Assembly: GCA_001870995.2 (NCBI GenBank)
Contig: MLAV02000014.1
Span: 62,001 to 126,000, forward strand
Length of the DNA stretch: 64,000 bases
Direction of reading: 5' to 3'
Source of the DNA: Chitinophaga sp. CB10
GTDB lineage: Bacteria > Bacteroidota > Bacteroidia > Chitinophagales > Chitinophagaceae
Made by a program: the position numbers and the translations under genes. Below are positions 1-8,282 of the stretch, piece after piece. The stretch's first letter is position 1, and every line of letters starts with the position of its first letter. The notes beneath the pieces are model-generated. The model was given only the letters and a program-made list of their open reading frames with translations, had not been told where the DNA came from and did not search any database.

Positions 1-599
1 TCCTGCTTTTTGTTGCCACTACGTTATTCAAGGTGATCAGTAGCAGCCTCAATCAATTGTGGAGCGTGCGGGTGGTAGATAAGGAGAACTTCTGGGATAT
101 ACTGCTGGCGCGGCTCAAAGGCTTGCTTGTCATCTGTTTCATCGGCGTGATTTTTTTGGTGGACCTTGTGGCCAGTGCAGCGCAACAACTGATCGGCCGC
201 TTCATTGATTATTATGTACCTGCCTTTGCGGGTTACTTCAACAGTACTTTAAATTATGCCATCTCGGTGGTTACCGTTACCATCTGGTTTGCGCTGGTAT
301 TTTATTTTCTCCCCGCCGGCCGCCCCCAGCGGAAGGTATTGTTTACCGGCGCGTTTGTGACCAGTATCCTGTTTAACATCGGGAAGCTGATCCTGCGTGT
401 GGCGTTAAACTACAGCAGTATCAATAACATTTACGGCGCATCTGCCAGCACGGTGTTGCTGCTGCTTTTTGTATTTTATACGGCGATGATATTTTATTTT
501 GGCGCTGCTTTTACCCGTGCATGGGCGGAGGTGAACGGGCAAACCATCATTCCACGCCGGCATGCGGCCAGTTATAAACTGACCGTGGTGCAGGATTAA
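1..599 (+). CDS. YihY/BrkB-family inner-membrane protein, C-terminal part (truncated by window edge)
   Basis: The reading frame is open from base 3, upstream of the first possible start (GTG at 33), so the gene begins outside the window. Residues encoded before that GTG (LLFVATTLFK) continue the family pattern. The visible part has about four hydrophobic segments, including the conserved stretch around 'NYAISVVTVTIWFALVFYFLP' split by short loops, and the 'NIYGASAS' motif near the last helices, all typical of the YihY/BrkB family. These are polytopic membrane proteins of about 300 residues whose transport role is not settled; older RNase BN naming is wrong. It converges on topB with only 17 bases between the stop codons and no obvious terminator hairpin. 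Confidence 0.85.
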   Translation, partial: LLFVATTLFKVISSSLNQLWSVRVVDKENFWDILLARLKGLLVICFIGVIFLVDLVASAAQQLIGRFIDYYVPAFAGYFNSTLNYAISVVTVTIWFALVFYFLPAGRPQRKVLFTGAFVTSILFNIGKLILRVALNYSSINNIYGASASTVLLLLFVFYTAMIFYFGAAFTRAWAEVNGQTIIPRRHAASYKLTVVQD

Positions 600-616
600 A
601 ATGCGGCGGCAGGATG

Positions 617-2722
617 TTATTCCACTTCCACCGCAAATGCTTTCGTGAGTACCAGCTTGCCTTCTTTCTCGCTGCCGTCCGGCATTTTAAGACCTTTTAT
701 CTTTCCTGTTTTGGATTTGGTGATCAGATCGCCCAGCTGTTTGTCGGATAATTTTTTTCCGAACACTTCAAACGGCACCTTGAATCCGCATACCTGGAAG
801 TTGCTGCAGCCATAGGCGGTATTGCCTTTTTTCAGCGGATGGGATTTGCATTTAGGGCATTGCAGCTCCTGTATTTCGGGAGCAGGCTTCCTGGGCGCCC
901 TTGGTTTCTTCGGCTTCTCTTCCGCGGCAGGCGGGGCTTCCGGCGCAATGGTGATTACTTTGTAGCTGCCGGTTTTCACTTCTTTGGTCAGGTCGATGAC
1001 CATCTGGATCAGTTCCTGTTTGAAGGTTTCCATGGCGTATTCGCCTTTTTCGATCTGCCGCAGCTTCAGCTCCCACTGGCCGGTGAGTTCCGGGCTCTTG
1101 AGGATTTCGGTTTGTATGGTATCGATGAGGTCTATGCCGGTTTGCGTGGCGTAGATGTTCTTTTTCTTTTTGTCGATATACTTGCGTTTGAACAGGGTTT
1201 CGATGATGTTCGCCCGGGTGGAGGGGCGGCCGATCCCGTTGTCCTTCAGCATTTCGCGCATTTCCTCGTTTTCCACTTGTTTGCCGGCCGTTTCCATGGC
1301 GCGCAGCAGCGTCGCCTCCGTGTAGGGCTTGGGCGGCGTGGTTTTGCCTTTGTGGATGCGGGGTTTATGCGGTCCGGATTCGCCCACGGTAAACTCCGGG
1401 ATAATTTTTTCGCCTTCTTCTTCCTCGTCCTTTTGGTCGTTGGCGTACACTTCCTTCCAGCCGGGTTCGAGGATCTGTTTACCCGTGGCCTTGAATTCTA
1501 CCTGCCCTACTTTTCCCAGCACCGTGGTGTTGGAGATTTTACACTCGGGGTAAAAGGCGGCGATGAAGCGCCTGGCCACGAGGTCGTATATACGTTTTTC
1601 TTCAAGCGGCAACCCTTGCGGATATACGCCGGTAGGGATGATAGCATGGTGGTCCGTCACCTTCTTATCGTCGAAGACGGTTTTGAGCTTGGGGATAGGC
1701 TTGGCCAGCAGCGGCGCGGTGAGCGCGGCGTAAGGCGTCATATCCTGTAAGATGCCGGGGATTTTTGGATGCAGGTCTTCGGAGAGGTAGGTGGTATCTA
1801 CGCGGGGGTAGGTCACCAGCTTTTTCTCGTAGAGGTTCTGGATATATTTCAGCGTATCGTCCGCAGAGAAGGCGAATTTTTTATTGGCGTCCACCTGCAG
1901 GGCTGTGAGGTCGTACAAGCGGGGATTGCCTTCCTTGCCTTCCTTCTTTTCGAAGCTCGTAACTTCAAACGGGTGTTCCTTGAGGTAGGCGAGGCCTTTG
2001 TTGGCCTTCTCGATGTTTTTGAGTCGCTCTATGGTAGCGGTAAATTCCGTTTCGCGGTAGATGGTTTTCAGTTCCCAATATTCCTCTGAAACGAAGGCGT
2101 TGATTTCCTTCTGCCTTGCCACGATCATGGCGAGGGTAGGCGTTTGCACGCGGCCTATGGAGAGGACTACTTTTCCTACGGCGAATTTTTTCGTGAAGAG
2201 GCGGGTGGCGTTCATACCGAGGAGCCAGTCGCCAATGGCGCGGGCGCTGCCCGCTGCGTACAGGTTGTTGTATTGTTCGCTGTCTTTCAGCTGCTGAAAG
2301 CCGTTACGTATAGCCTCCTCGGTTAGTGAAGATATCCACAACCTCTTGACGGGGGCGGTACATTTGGCTTTCAGCAGTACCCAGCGTTGGATCAGTTCCC
2401 CTTCCTGGCCGGCATCCCCGCAGTTGATGACCTCTTCGCATTGTTGCACCAGCTGTTCAATTACCTTGAACTGTTTTTCCACCCCGCTGTTTTCTATCAG
2501 CTTAATGCCGAAGCTGGGCGGGATCATGGGGAGGTCTTCCAGCCGCCAGTATTTCCACTGTTCAAAATAATCATGTGGTTCCTTCAGGGTACAGAAATGC
2601 CCGAATGTCCAGGTGACCTGGTACCCGTTTCCTTCGTAATATCCATCCTTTCGTTGAGTGGCCCCTATTACGGTAGCGATGTCGCGCGCTACGCTGGGCT
2701 TTTCAGCAATACAAACCTTCAT
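617..2722 (-). CDS. topB: DNA topoisomerase III
   Basis: Type IA topoisomerase, 701 residues, which decatenates and relaxes DNA by single-strand passage. The N-terminal Toprim domain starts with 'AEKPSVARDIA' (Glu7) and carries the acidic metal site 'DAGQEGE' near residues 103-109. The active-site tyrosine is Tyr305 in 'LVTYPRVDTTYL'. Strand-passage motif 'IGRVQTPTLAMI' lies at 189-200. After a Lys/Pro-rich linker (about 600-617) there is a Cys-containing zinc-ribbon-like C-terminus (CPKC...C...C, about 619-650), common in Bacteroidota TopB. Length and motifs are those of a complete, functional enzyme. It is followed on the same strand by nothing in the window and starts 39 bases downstream of the PL6 gene stop, so it may be read through from there. 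Confidence 0.96.
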   Translation of the reverse strand: MKVCIAEKPSVARDIATVIGATQRKDGYYEGNGYQVTWTFGHFCTLKEPHDYFEQWKYWRLEDLPMIPPSFGIKLIENSGVEKQFKVIEQLVQQCEEVINCGDAGQEGELIQRWVLLKAKCTAPVKRLWISSLTEEAIRNGFQQLKDSEQYNNLYAAGSARAIGDWLLGMNATRLFTKKFAVGKVVLSIGRVQTPTLAMIVARQKEINAFVSEEYWELKTIYRETEFTATIERLKNIEKANKGLAYLKEHPFEVTSFEKKEGKEGNPRLYDLTALQVDANKKFAFSADDTLKYIQNLYEKKLVTYPRVDTTYLSEDLHPKIPGILQDMTPYAALTAPLLAKPIPKLKTVFDDKKVTDHHAIIPTGVYPQGLPLEEKRIYDLVARRFIAAFYPECKISNTTVLGKVGQVEFKATGKQILEPGWKEVYANDQKDEEEEGEKIIPEFTVGESGPHKPRIHKGKTTPPKPYTEATLLRAMETAGKQVENEEMREMLKDNGIGRPSTRANIIETLFKRKYIDKKKKNIYATQTGIDLIDTIQTEILKSPELTGQWELKLRQIEKGEYAMETFKQELIQMVIDLTKEVKTGSYKVITIAPEAPPAAEEKPKKPRAPRKPAPEIQELQCPKCKSHPLKKGNTAYGCSNFQVCGFKVPFEVFGKKLSDKQLGDLITKSKTGKIKGLKMPDGSEKEGKLVLTKAFAVEVE

Positions 2723-2761
2723 ACCTGCATTAAAGGTCCGAAGATAAGAAATGCTGCTAAA

Positions 2762-4135
2762 TTACTTAGCCAGGCAACCTGTTTCCGCGGCGGTGAGGGC
2801 GTGCGCAGCGATGCGTGCAGGGGAGAGCTGATCGGCGCCGGCATCCAGCGGGGCTGTGCGCGGCTGGCCATCCATATCCCACACGATACCGGGTACGGGC
2901 GCTTTGCTGGCAGCGGCGGCAGGACTTCCATTGGCGAGCCGCCAGATGCCCTGTTTATCCTGTTGCAACCGGGGGTTGACTTCCCGGAAGGCGCCTGCGG
3001 GCATATCGCCGGGGCCTGCCGTTTGATAGAGGTAGTTGCCGGTCCATACCGCGCCGGGGTAGGGGCCTTTGATTTGCGCGGCTGCATGGCCGCCTTGTAT
3101 GATGTTATAGGCTACGGTAACGAAGGTGGCGCCGAGGCCGTTTTTCCGATCCGGGAGTTCGATATTGCCTTTGTTGTTCACGAGGGTGTTGAAGCCGATG
3201 TACACGGAGTCTGGCCGGTCGTGGCAGGTGAGCAGGCTTCCCGTGGCTACTTCCCCGTCCCCGTTGCCGATGGTGATGGCCACCTGGCAGTTTTCAAAAT
3301 AGTTGCTGAAGATGAGGTGATGGTCCCCGAAGATGCGCAGGCCCGGCGTGTTGAAAAAGTAGTTGCCATACACCTGGCAGTAGTTGCCGTGGCGGAGGGT
3401 GAACTGTGCTTTGGAATCGCGTACGGTGTTGTAGCGCAGTATCACCCCGGAGGATTTAACGGAGATCAGTTCGTTTTCGCCGGCGCAGTTTTCAAACAGG
3501 TTATGTTCCACGATGCTGTTGCTGGCAGACATGCTGAAGCCGCTGAGGCCGAACTGCAGCGCTTCCGCGCCGTTGCCGGTTTGCGGTTTGAAGTCGTTGA
3601 AGTAGTTATGGTGAATCCAGAGGCGTTCGGCAATCTGGCTGCCCTGGCCGCGTACGGCGATGAAGCGGCCCATGCTGTTCTTATGCTGAAAGGTATTGTA
3701 ATCCACCTGGTGATCGCTGCCGGCGAGCAGCAGGTATTCCCCATCGCCGGCGGTTTCAAACAGGTTGCGGGTAAACCTGCAGAAACGGGTGCCGGGGGCG
3801 GTTTTGGTATGGTTGGAGCGGTGGGTGAATTTGAAGCCGGAGATATCCACGTAGGCGGCAGGGCTCACCAGCATGAAGCCGCCGTTGCCGCCGATGGTCG
3901 CGCCCAGCGGCGATGCTGCGCGGATGGCGATATGTTTGTCGGCTGTGCCGGCGCAGGCGATGGTAATATCACCTTCGGTGGTATAAGTACCGTTGGCAAG
4001 GATGATTTCATCGCCGGGCGCAGCTTTTTGGATGGCCTGTTGCAGGGCGTCGATGGTGTTGACGGTAATTTTTGCTGCCATGGCAGGGATGGAGAGCATC
4101 ATCGCGGAGATGACGCATAAAGCCTGTATTTTCAT
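2762..4135 (-). CDS. PL6-family polysaccharide lyase (alginate lyase / chondroitinase B-like)
   Basis: Secreted or periplasmic lyase of 457 residues with a Sec signal peptide (about 1-20). The body is a right-handed beta-helix with repeated G/N-rich turns ('YVDISGFKFT', 'SIVEHNLFENC', 'YIGFNTLVNN'). The catalytic region reads 'ELISVKSS' then 'FTLRHGNY', which places the Lys-Arg pair of family PL6 at Lys227 and Arg248. Characterised PL6 enzymes cleave poly-mannuronate/alginate or dermatan sulfate by beta-elimination; which substrate applies here cannot be told from sequence alone. No SusC/SusD gene is adjacent, so it looks like a stand-alone enzyme. The promoter (4158-4189) overlaps a LacI-type operator, which implies sugar-dependent repression by a regulator encoded elsewhere. 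Confidence 0.88.
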   Translation of the reverse strand: MKIQALCVISAMMLSIPAMAAKITVNTIDALQQAIQKAAPGDEIILANGTYTTEGDITIACAGTADKHIAIRAASPLGATIGGNGGFMLVSPAAYVDISGFKFTHRSNHTKTAPGTRFCRFTRNLFETAGDGEYLLLAGSDHQVDYNTFQHKNSMGRFIAVRGQGSQIAERLWIHHNYFNDFKPQTGNGAEALQFGLSGFSMSASNSIVEHNLFENCAGENELISVKSSGVILRYNTVRDSKAQFTLRHGNYCQVYGNYFFNTPGLRIFGDHHLIFSNYFENCQVAITIGNGDGEVATGSLLTCHDRPDSVYIGFNTLVNNKGNIELPDRKNGLGATFVTVAYNIIQGGHAAAQIKGPYPGAVWTGNYLYQTAGPGDMPAGAFREVNPRLQQDKQGIWRLANGSPAAAASKAPVPGIVWDMDGQPRTAPLDAGADQLSPARIAAHALTAAETGCLAK

Positions 4136-4157
4136 TTCGCGGATCTAAGTTATTCCG

Positions 4158-4189
4158 CTAAAGTAAGCTTTATTGCAAACGATTGCAAA
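4158..4189 (-). promoter_or_regulatory. Promoter of the PL6 gene with an overlapping LacI-type operator
   Basis: Read on the minus strand, TTTG (4189-4186), a 20-base spacer and TACTTTAG (4165-4158) match the Bacteroidota -33/-7 promoter (TTTG, about 19-20 bases, TAnnTTTG) with one mismatch, about 23 bases before the PL6 ATG. The sequence TTGCAAACGATTGCAA at 4173-4188 is a near-perfect 16-bp palindrome with a central CG, the hallmark of LacI/GalR-family operators. It covers the -33 element and most of the spacer, a position expected for repression. Confidence 0.6.
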
Positions 4190-4222
4190 GTGGATGGCAG
4201 AAAAATGATATGCGGTAATAGC

Positions 4223-4633
4223 TTAATTTCTCAACATGTGTTTGAATTTGTTTTCCAGCACATTGCGGATGCTTTCGCACAAATCAGTGAAGGAACTGGG
4301 TTTAGTCATAAAGAACTGTGCGCCGAGTTCCATGGATTCATTGAAATCTTCCCGCATGGCGGAGGTGGACAGCATGATGATTTGAGTGAGTTTGAGGTGC
4401 GCGATTTTTTTGAGGGCACTGAGGCATTCCTTACCATTCATCAGCGGCATGTTAATATCCAGGAAGATGAAGTCGGGGATAGAGACGCTTTTATCCTGTA
4501 ATTTGGAGATGGCTTCTACGCCACTCTCAAACACAAGCGCGTCGGTGCCGGGAGCGACCTCCTGTAATGCGTCGCAAAACAGTTGCCTGTCGTCCGCATC
4601 ATCATCTATCATCATAATAGTACGCTTATGCAT
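4223..4633 (-). CDS. Single-domain response regulator (CheY/Rcp1-like receiver)
   Basis: A stand-alone receiver domain of 136 residues with every phosphorylation residue in place: acidic pocket Asp10-Asp12 ('MIDDDADD'), phospho-acceptor Asp59 ('FLDINMP'), Thr90 ('LSTS') and Lys111 ('TKPSS'). There is no output domain, so it works by protein-protein contact, for example in a phosphorelay. The sequence style (long loop after beta 3, 'LMNGKECLSALK') fits the Rcp1-type receivers usually partnered with a hybrid or phytochrome-like kinase. No kinase is adjacent; the gene sits alone, divergent from the copper-type operon and 87 bases from the PL6 start, so its partner is unknown. Confidence 0.93.
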   Translation of the reverse strand: MHKRTIMMIDDDADDRQLFCDALQEVAPGTDALVFESGVEAISKLQDKSVSIPDFIFLDINMPLMNGKECLSALKKIAHLKLTQIIMLSTSAMREDFNESMELGAQFFMTKPSSFTDLCESIRNVLENKFKHMLRN

Positions 4634-4779
4634 GGTTTATGTTTTGTTTTAGCGCCGGGTTTTCCAGGTACCAGGTTATTTTAGGATTAGAGATTCTCTG
4701 CTTTAGATATGGTGGCTTAATAAAGATAGTAAATTGATATGGAAATAACTATTTTAATTCAACTTATTGTTATATGCCC

Positions 4780-4787
4780 TACCTTTG
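4780..4787 (+). promoter_or_regulatory. -7 promoter element for the copper-type operon
   Basis: TACCTTTG is an exact match to the Bacteroidota -7 consensus TAnnTTTG. It predicts a transcript start near 4794, 15-20 bases before the ATG at 4812. A convincing -33 TTTG is not visible. Because this element lies inside the longest open frame (from 4767), it argues for the 4812 start. Confidence 0.5.
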
Positions 4788-4811
4788 CGCGCAACTCACT
4801 GTAGCTCCATC

Positions 4812-5195
4812 ATGCATAAGAGAATCATAGCGCTGATTTTGCTGCTGGCCTGGTTTGGCCAGCTGTCCGGCCGTTATATCATGCTGCTGGAGTTCTATAT
4901 CACGCAGGATTATATTGCAGCCAACCTGTGTGAGAATCGCGACAAACCAGCACTGCATTGTAACGGTAAATGTCATCTGCGCAAGCAGTTGAATGCAGAG
5001 GAAAAACGTAACCAGGATAACCCTGAACGTCGCGCGGAGCAGAAGGCCGAAGTGCTGTATGCGCCTGCTGTTGCAGTGATGTTGCCCCGCCCTGTGTCTG
5101 CCGATCTGACACAAACTTTCAACATCATTGCTACCATCGGTTATCCTGTTGATCAACCGGATACCATCTTCCACCCGCCGGCATTTGCCGCATAA
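4812..5195 (+). CDS. Small membrane-anchored or exported protein with a Cys/His motif
   Basis: Start chosen at 4812 (MHKRIIALILLLAWF...) because the upstream ATG at 4767 lies before the predicted transcript start and the 4812 start gives a clean hydrophobic N-terminus (residues 4-18). The 127-residue product has a conserved-looking block 'YITQDYIAANLCENRDKP' followed by 'HCNGKCH', giving Cys40, His49, Cys50, Cys54 and His55, a plausible soft-metal ligand set. A charged linker (about 56-75, Lys/Glu/Arg-rich) and a low-complexity tail follow. I do not know a characterised homologue. It is the first gene of the MbnP/MauG operon, so a role in copper (or other metal) binding or delivery is inferred from context only. 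Confidence 0.7.
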   Translation: MHKRIIALILLLAWFGQLSGRYIMLLEFYITQDYIAANLCENRDKPALHCNGKCHLRKQLNAEEKRNQDNPERRAEQKAEVLYAPAVAVMLPRPVSADLTQTFNIIATIGYPVDQPDTIFHPPAFAA

Positions 5196-5294
5196 TCTCC
5201 GCTTATTTTTTCGTTGAATTTTTATTACAACTATTGTTGTGACATCATTTGTATGTCCATACAATAGCTTGTTGTACCATTTATTTTCCTTTGG

Positions 5295-5318
5295 CTGCCG
5301 GGCCTGTTCCGGCGGCAG
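5295..5318 (+). terminator. GC-rich hairpin between the small Cys protein and the MbnP gene (possible attenuator)
   Basis: CTGCCG (5295-5300) pairs with CGGCAG (5313-5318) across a 12-base loop that can extend the stem partly. There is no clean T-run afterwards. It could partly separate expression of the first gene from the downstream three genes. Weak evidence. Confidence 0.25.
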
Positions 5319-5351
5319 GACTTCTATTGCTTATACTCAAAAAATGATTGT

Positions 5352-6161
5352 ATGAATCGTATATATATCGTATTGCTGACCGTAGTGTTTATATTCTCCG
5401 CCTGCTCCAGGAAAGAGACGGTTGAGCCGGCCGGCAACGGGCAGCTGGCCACGCTTTCCGTACAGTTTGACAACATCGTTGGCGCTAAGAATTTGCAGTT
5501 GAATACCGGCGTGTATGTGAATGCAACCGGTGAAACGTTCCGCATTTCCCTGTTACAATATTATATCAGTAACATCAGCGTGCAGGATGCTAACGGTAAA
5601 GCCTATACGGTGCCGCAGGACAGCAGTTATTTCCTCGTCAGCGAAGAAAATGCGGCTTCGCAGTTTGTGAAAGTCCGCGTACCGGAAGGGGATTACCAGC
5701 GGCTGACGTTTACGCTCGGCGTAGACAGTCTGCGTAATACCATGGATATCAGTAAGCGCACCGGCGTGCTCGATCCTTCCACGGGCATGGACAACGGGAT
5801 GTACTGGAGCTGGAACAGCGGGTATATTTTCTTTAAGATGGAAGGTGCTTCGGATGCTGCGCCTGCGGACCCTTCCGGCCAGCATAAATTCCGGTATCAT
5901 ATCGGTGGTTTCGGCGGTTACAGCGCCCCAACTATCAATAATATTAAAACCATCACTATCGATCTGCGCCCTGCAGGCGTGGCTAAGGTGCGCAGCGGCC
6001 GGGAAGCCAATGTACACCTGTTGGTGGATGTTATGCAGGTTTTTAACGGGCGTACGAAGGTGAGCATCGCGCAAAATCCTACGGTGATGTTCAGCAATTT
6101 CAGCACCGGGATTGCGGATAATTATGCGGAGATGTTTACGCATGATCATACTGAAAATTGA
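5352..6161 (+). CDS. MbnP-family copper-binding lipoprotein
   Basis: Lipoprotein of 269 residues: lipobox 'FSAC' with the acylated Cys at 18. The domain shows the family pattern: 'LSVQFDNIVGAKNLQLNTG', 'FRISLLQYYISNI', the aromatic motif 'GMYWSWNSGYIFFK' (Trp152, Trp154), then 'FRYHIGGF' and a C-terminal beta-strand region. MbnP proteins are periplasmic copper-binding partners of the di-heme enzyme MbnH, which in the methanobactin system oxidises a Trp of MbnP to kynurenine to build a copper site. The next gene is such a di-heme enzyme, encoded almost immediately downstream, which supports the same partnership here. Which Trp would be modified is not determinable by eye. No methanobactin precursor is visible. 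Confidence 0.85.
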   Translation: MNRIYIVLLTVVFIFSACSRKETVEPAGNGQLATLSVQFDNIVGAKNLQLNTGVYVNATGETFRISLLQYYISNISVQDANGKAYTVPQDSSYFLVSEENAASQFVKVRVPEGDYQRLTFTLGVDSLRNTMDISKRTGVLDPSTGMDNGMYWSWNSGYIFFKMEGASDAAPADPSGQHKFRYHIGGFGGYSAPTINNIKTITIDLRPAGVAKVRSGREANVHLLVDVMQVFNGRTKVSIAQNPTVMFSNFSTGIADNYAEMFTHDHTEN

Positions 6162-6271
6162 TGGGTATGGAACGTAGATTATTTAGCACCGAGGGGCGGT
6201 TCGTAATGCAAGATAGGTTATGGATGAAGATGCGTGGGATGCTGTTACGCTCCTACGGCAAGCTAACCGCT

Positions 6272-7294
6272 ATGCACCACAGGTTATGGATTACCCTCCT
6301 CGCCACATCACTGATCAGCTTCTCCTGCTCCCGCACAGAAAAAGATGCGCCCTTCCAGGGCTTCACCACCCCGGCCAACTTTCCCGCGCCGGTGTACGAC
6401 CTCGCCCGCAACCCTGTTACCAGTGCGGGCTTTGAACTGGGGCGCCAACTTTTCTACGAGCCGCGGTTGTCCAGGAACAATACCATCTCCTGCGGGGATT
6501 GCCACCTGCAAACCTCCGCGTTTACCCATCATGGCCATGACGTCAGCCATGGTATTGACGACCGCCTGGGGAGCCGCAATGCGCCTCCCATCATGAACCT
6601 GGCCTGGCACCCTTCGTATATGCTGGACGGTGGTATTTTCGACCTGGACCTCCAGCCCATCGCGCCCATCACCAACCCCGTAGAAATGGATGAAACCATG
6701 GAAAACGTGCTGCAAAAACTACGGGGCATGCCCGCCTATACGCGGCTGTTTGAAAAAGCATTCGGCACGCCGGAAATCACCACTGCCCGCTTTAACAAAG
6801 CCATGGCGCAATTCATGGTGATGGTAGTCAGCAACCATTCTAAGTACGACGAGGTAATGCGGCATAACGGCGCGGGCTTTTCCCCTGAGGAGGCGGCCGG
6901 CTATGAAGTGTTTAAGCAGCAGTGCAACAGCTGCCACCGGGAGCCGCTCTTCTCTGACTTCTCCTTCCGCAACAACGGCATCGGGGCCGGGCCCAATGAT
7001 GACAAGGGGAGATATGAGATTACGCTCAACCCAGCCGACGCATACAAGTTCAAGGTTCCCTCATTAAGAAACCTTGGCTTTACCGCGCCTTACATGCATG
7101 ATGGCAGGTTCCGGACCCTCGAAGGGGTGCTCGGGCATTATGAAAAGGAGATCCAGCCCATGGCTACGCTGGATCCTTTGCTGAAGGAGGGTGTACATCT
7201 CTCCCCAACCGACAAAAAAAACCTGCTGGCATTCCTGCAAACGCTGAATGATACCAGCTTTATTACTGACCGGCGCTTTGCCGAACAACCTTGA
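6272..7294 (+). CDS. Di-heme cytochrome c peroxidase-like protein (MauG/MbnH type), lipoprotein
   Basis: Two CxxCH heme c motifs: CGDCH (about residues 74-78 from this start) and CNSCH (about 218-222), in the spacing of the bacterial CcpA/MauG family. Start 6272 is preferred since it gives a short lipoprotein signal ending 'SLISFSC'; an in-frame ATG at 6161, overlapping the MbnP stop by one base, would add 37 residues with no export character but is compatible with coupling. The conserved C-terminal 'KVPSLRNLGFTAPYMHDGRFRTLEGVLGHY' segment of the family is present. Family members reduce H2O2 or oxidise a protein partner; pairing with MbnP favours the MbnH-like role of oxidising a Trp in that partner. 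Confidence 0.9.
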   Translation: MHHRLWITLLATSLISFSCSRTEKDAPFQGFTTPANFPAPVYDLARNPVTSAGFELGRQLFYEPRLSRNNTISCGDCHLQTSAFTHHGHDVSHGIDDRLGSRNAPPIMNLAWHPSYMLDGGIFDLDLQPIAPITNPVEMDETMENVLQKLRGMPAYTRLFEKAFGTPEITTARFNKAMAQFMVMVVSNHSKYDEVMRHNGAGFSPEEAAGYEVFKQQCNSCHREPLFSDFSFRNNGIGAGPNDDKGRYEITLNPADAYKFKVPSLRNLGFTAPYMHDGRFRTLEGVLGHYEKEIQPMATLDPLLKEGVHLSPTDKKNLLAFLQTLNDTSFITDRRFAEQP

Positions 7295-7295
7295 T

Positions 7296-8219
7296 ATGAT
7301 GAAAAGAATTCTCCTGATACTTACCTGCCTGCTAACAGTGACGACTATACGTGCATGCGACATCTGCGGCTGCGGCGTAGGCAGCTACTACCTCGGCATC
7401 CTGCCGGATTTCAGCAAACGCTTTGCAGGCCTGCGTTACCAGCATAAAACCATGCAGTCGCACCTTGGCGCCGGCGGCGCTACCTCCTACCTCACCACTG
7501 CGGAAACCTACCAGACAGCAGAACTCTGGGGCGGCTGGAACATCGGCCAACGCTTCCGCGTGCTGGCTTTTGTACCGTTCAATTTCAACGGCAAAACCAA
7601 CGAGGGCGTTACCACGCATCAATCCGGGCTGGGGGATATCGCAGCCATAGGCTTTTACAATGTATTCAGCAACCGGCAGACGGTGCTGAACAGCAAGCTG
7701 CTGGTACAGTCCCTTTGGGTGGGCGCCGGCGTCAAAGCGCCTACCGGCAGGTATTACCAGGCGGCGAAGATAGCCGGTGGCGAGTCGCCTAACAATTTTC
7801 AGTTAGGCACCGGCAGTACCGATTTTACGCTCAACGCGATGTATGATATCCGGCTGATGGACGCGGGCATCAACGCCAACCTGAGTTACAAGATTAATAC
7901 CGCCAACCGTTACGATTACCGCTATGGGAATAAGTACACCGCCAACCTGCTGGCGTACTACAAATTTCGTATAGCCCCGCAGGTGACTGTTTCGCCGGAT
8001 GCGGGCGTGCTGTATGAAACTGCCGGAAAGGATATGGATGCAGGCCTGCAGGTGGATGTGTCCGGCGGTTATGCGTTGATGGGAACAGTAGGCGCAGAGG
8101 TCATGCTGGGCAGGGTGAACATCGGCGGGAACTTTCAGCCGGTGATTAAACAGCAGCTGGCGGATATGCATGTGAAAGCGGGCAGCCGGATGATGGTGCA
8201 TGCCACGGTGTTGTTCTAG
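7296..8219 (+). CDS. Outer-membrane beta-barrel (transporter-like) protein with an N-terminal CxxCxC motif
   Basis: The start at 7296 follows the MauG stop by one base and gives a signal peptide (about 1-20) directly before 'CDICGCGVGSYY' (Cys21, Cys24, Cys26). The rest is alternating amphipathic strands with aromatic girdle residues, and it ends in Phe ('MMVHATVLF'), as outer-membrane barrels do; about 307 residues. It resembles the family annotated as 'transporter' that accompanies MauG/MbnP genes in Bacteroidota. A mature N-terminus beginning with a Cys cluster suggests metal capture at the barrel entrance. Transport direction and substrate are unknown; copper is an inference from the neighbours. 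Confidence 0.75.
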   Translation: MMKRILLILTCLLTVTTIRACDICGCGVGSYYLGILPDFSKRFAGLRYQHKTMQSHLGAGGATSYLTTAETYQTAELWGGWNIGQRFRVLAFVPFNFNGKTNEGVTTHQSGLGDIAAIGFYNVFSNRQTVLNSKLLVQSLWVGAGVKAPTGRYYQAAKIAGGESPNNFQLGTGSTDFTLNAMYDIRLMDAGINANLSYKINTANRYDYRYGNKYTANLLAYYKFRIAPQVTVSPDAGVLYETAGKDMDAGLQVDVSGGYALMGTVGAEVMLGRVNIGGNFQPVIKQQLADMHVKAGSRMMVHATVLF

Positions 8220-8225
8220 GAAATA

Positions 8226-8256
8226 AAACAGCCGGCATATTATTGCCGGCTGTTTT
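8226..8256. terminator. Bidirectional rho-independent terminator
   Basis: Perfect 12-bp stem AAACAGCCGGCA / TGCCGGCTGTTT around a TATTAT loop, with T-rich sequence on both strands. It sits between the convergent barrel gene and the receiver-flavoprotein gene and can serve both. Confidence 0.85.
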
Positions 8257-8282
8257 TATCTTGTAGATGGATATTAAATCCC

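Noticed and set aside
2387..4120. Long plus-strand open frame (577 codons) opposite the PL6 gene
   Set aside because: Low-complexity translation, no family pattern, and it lies antisense to a gene with clear catalytic motifs. It is a GC-driven shadow frame.
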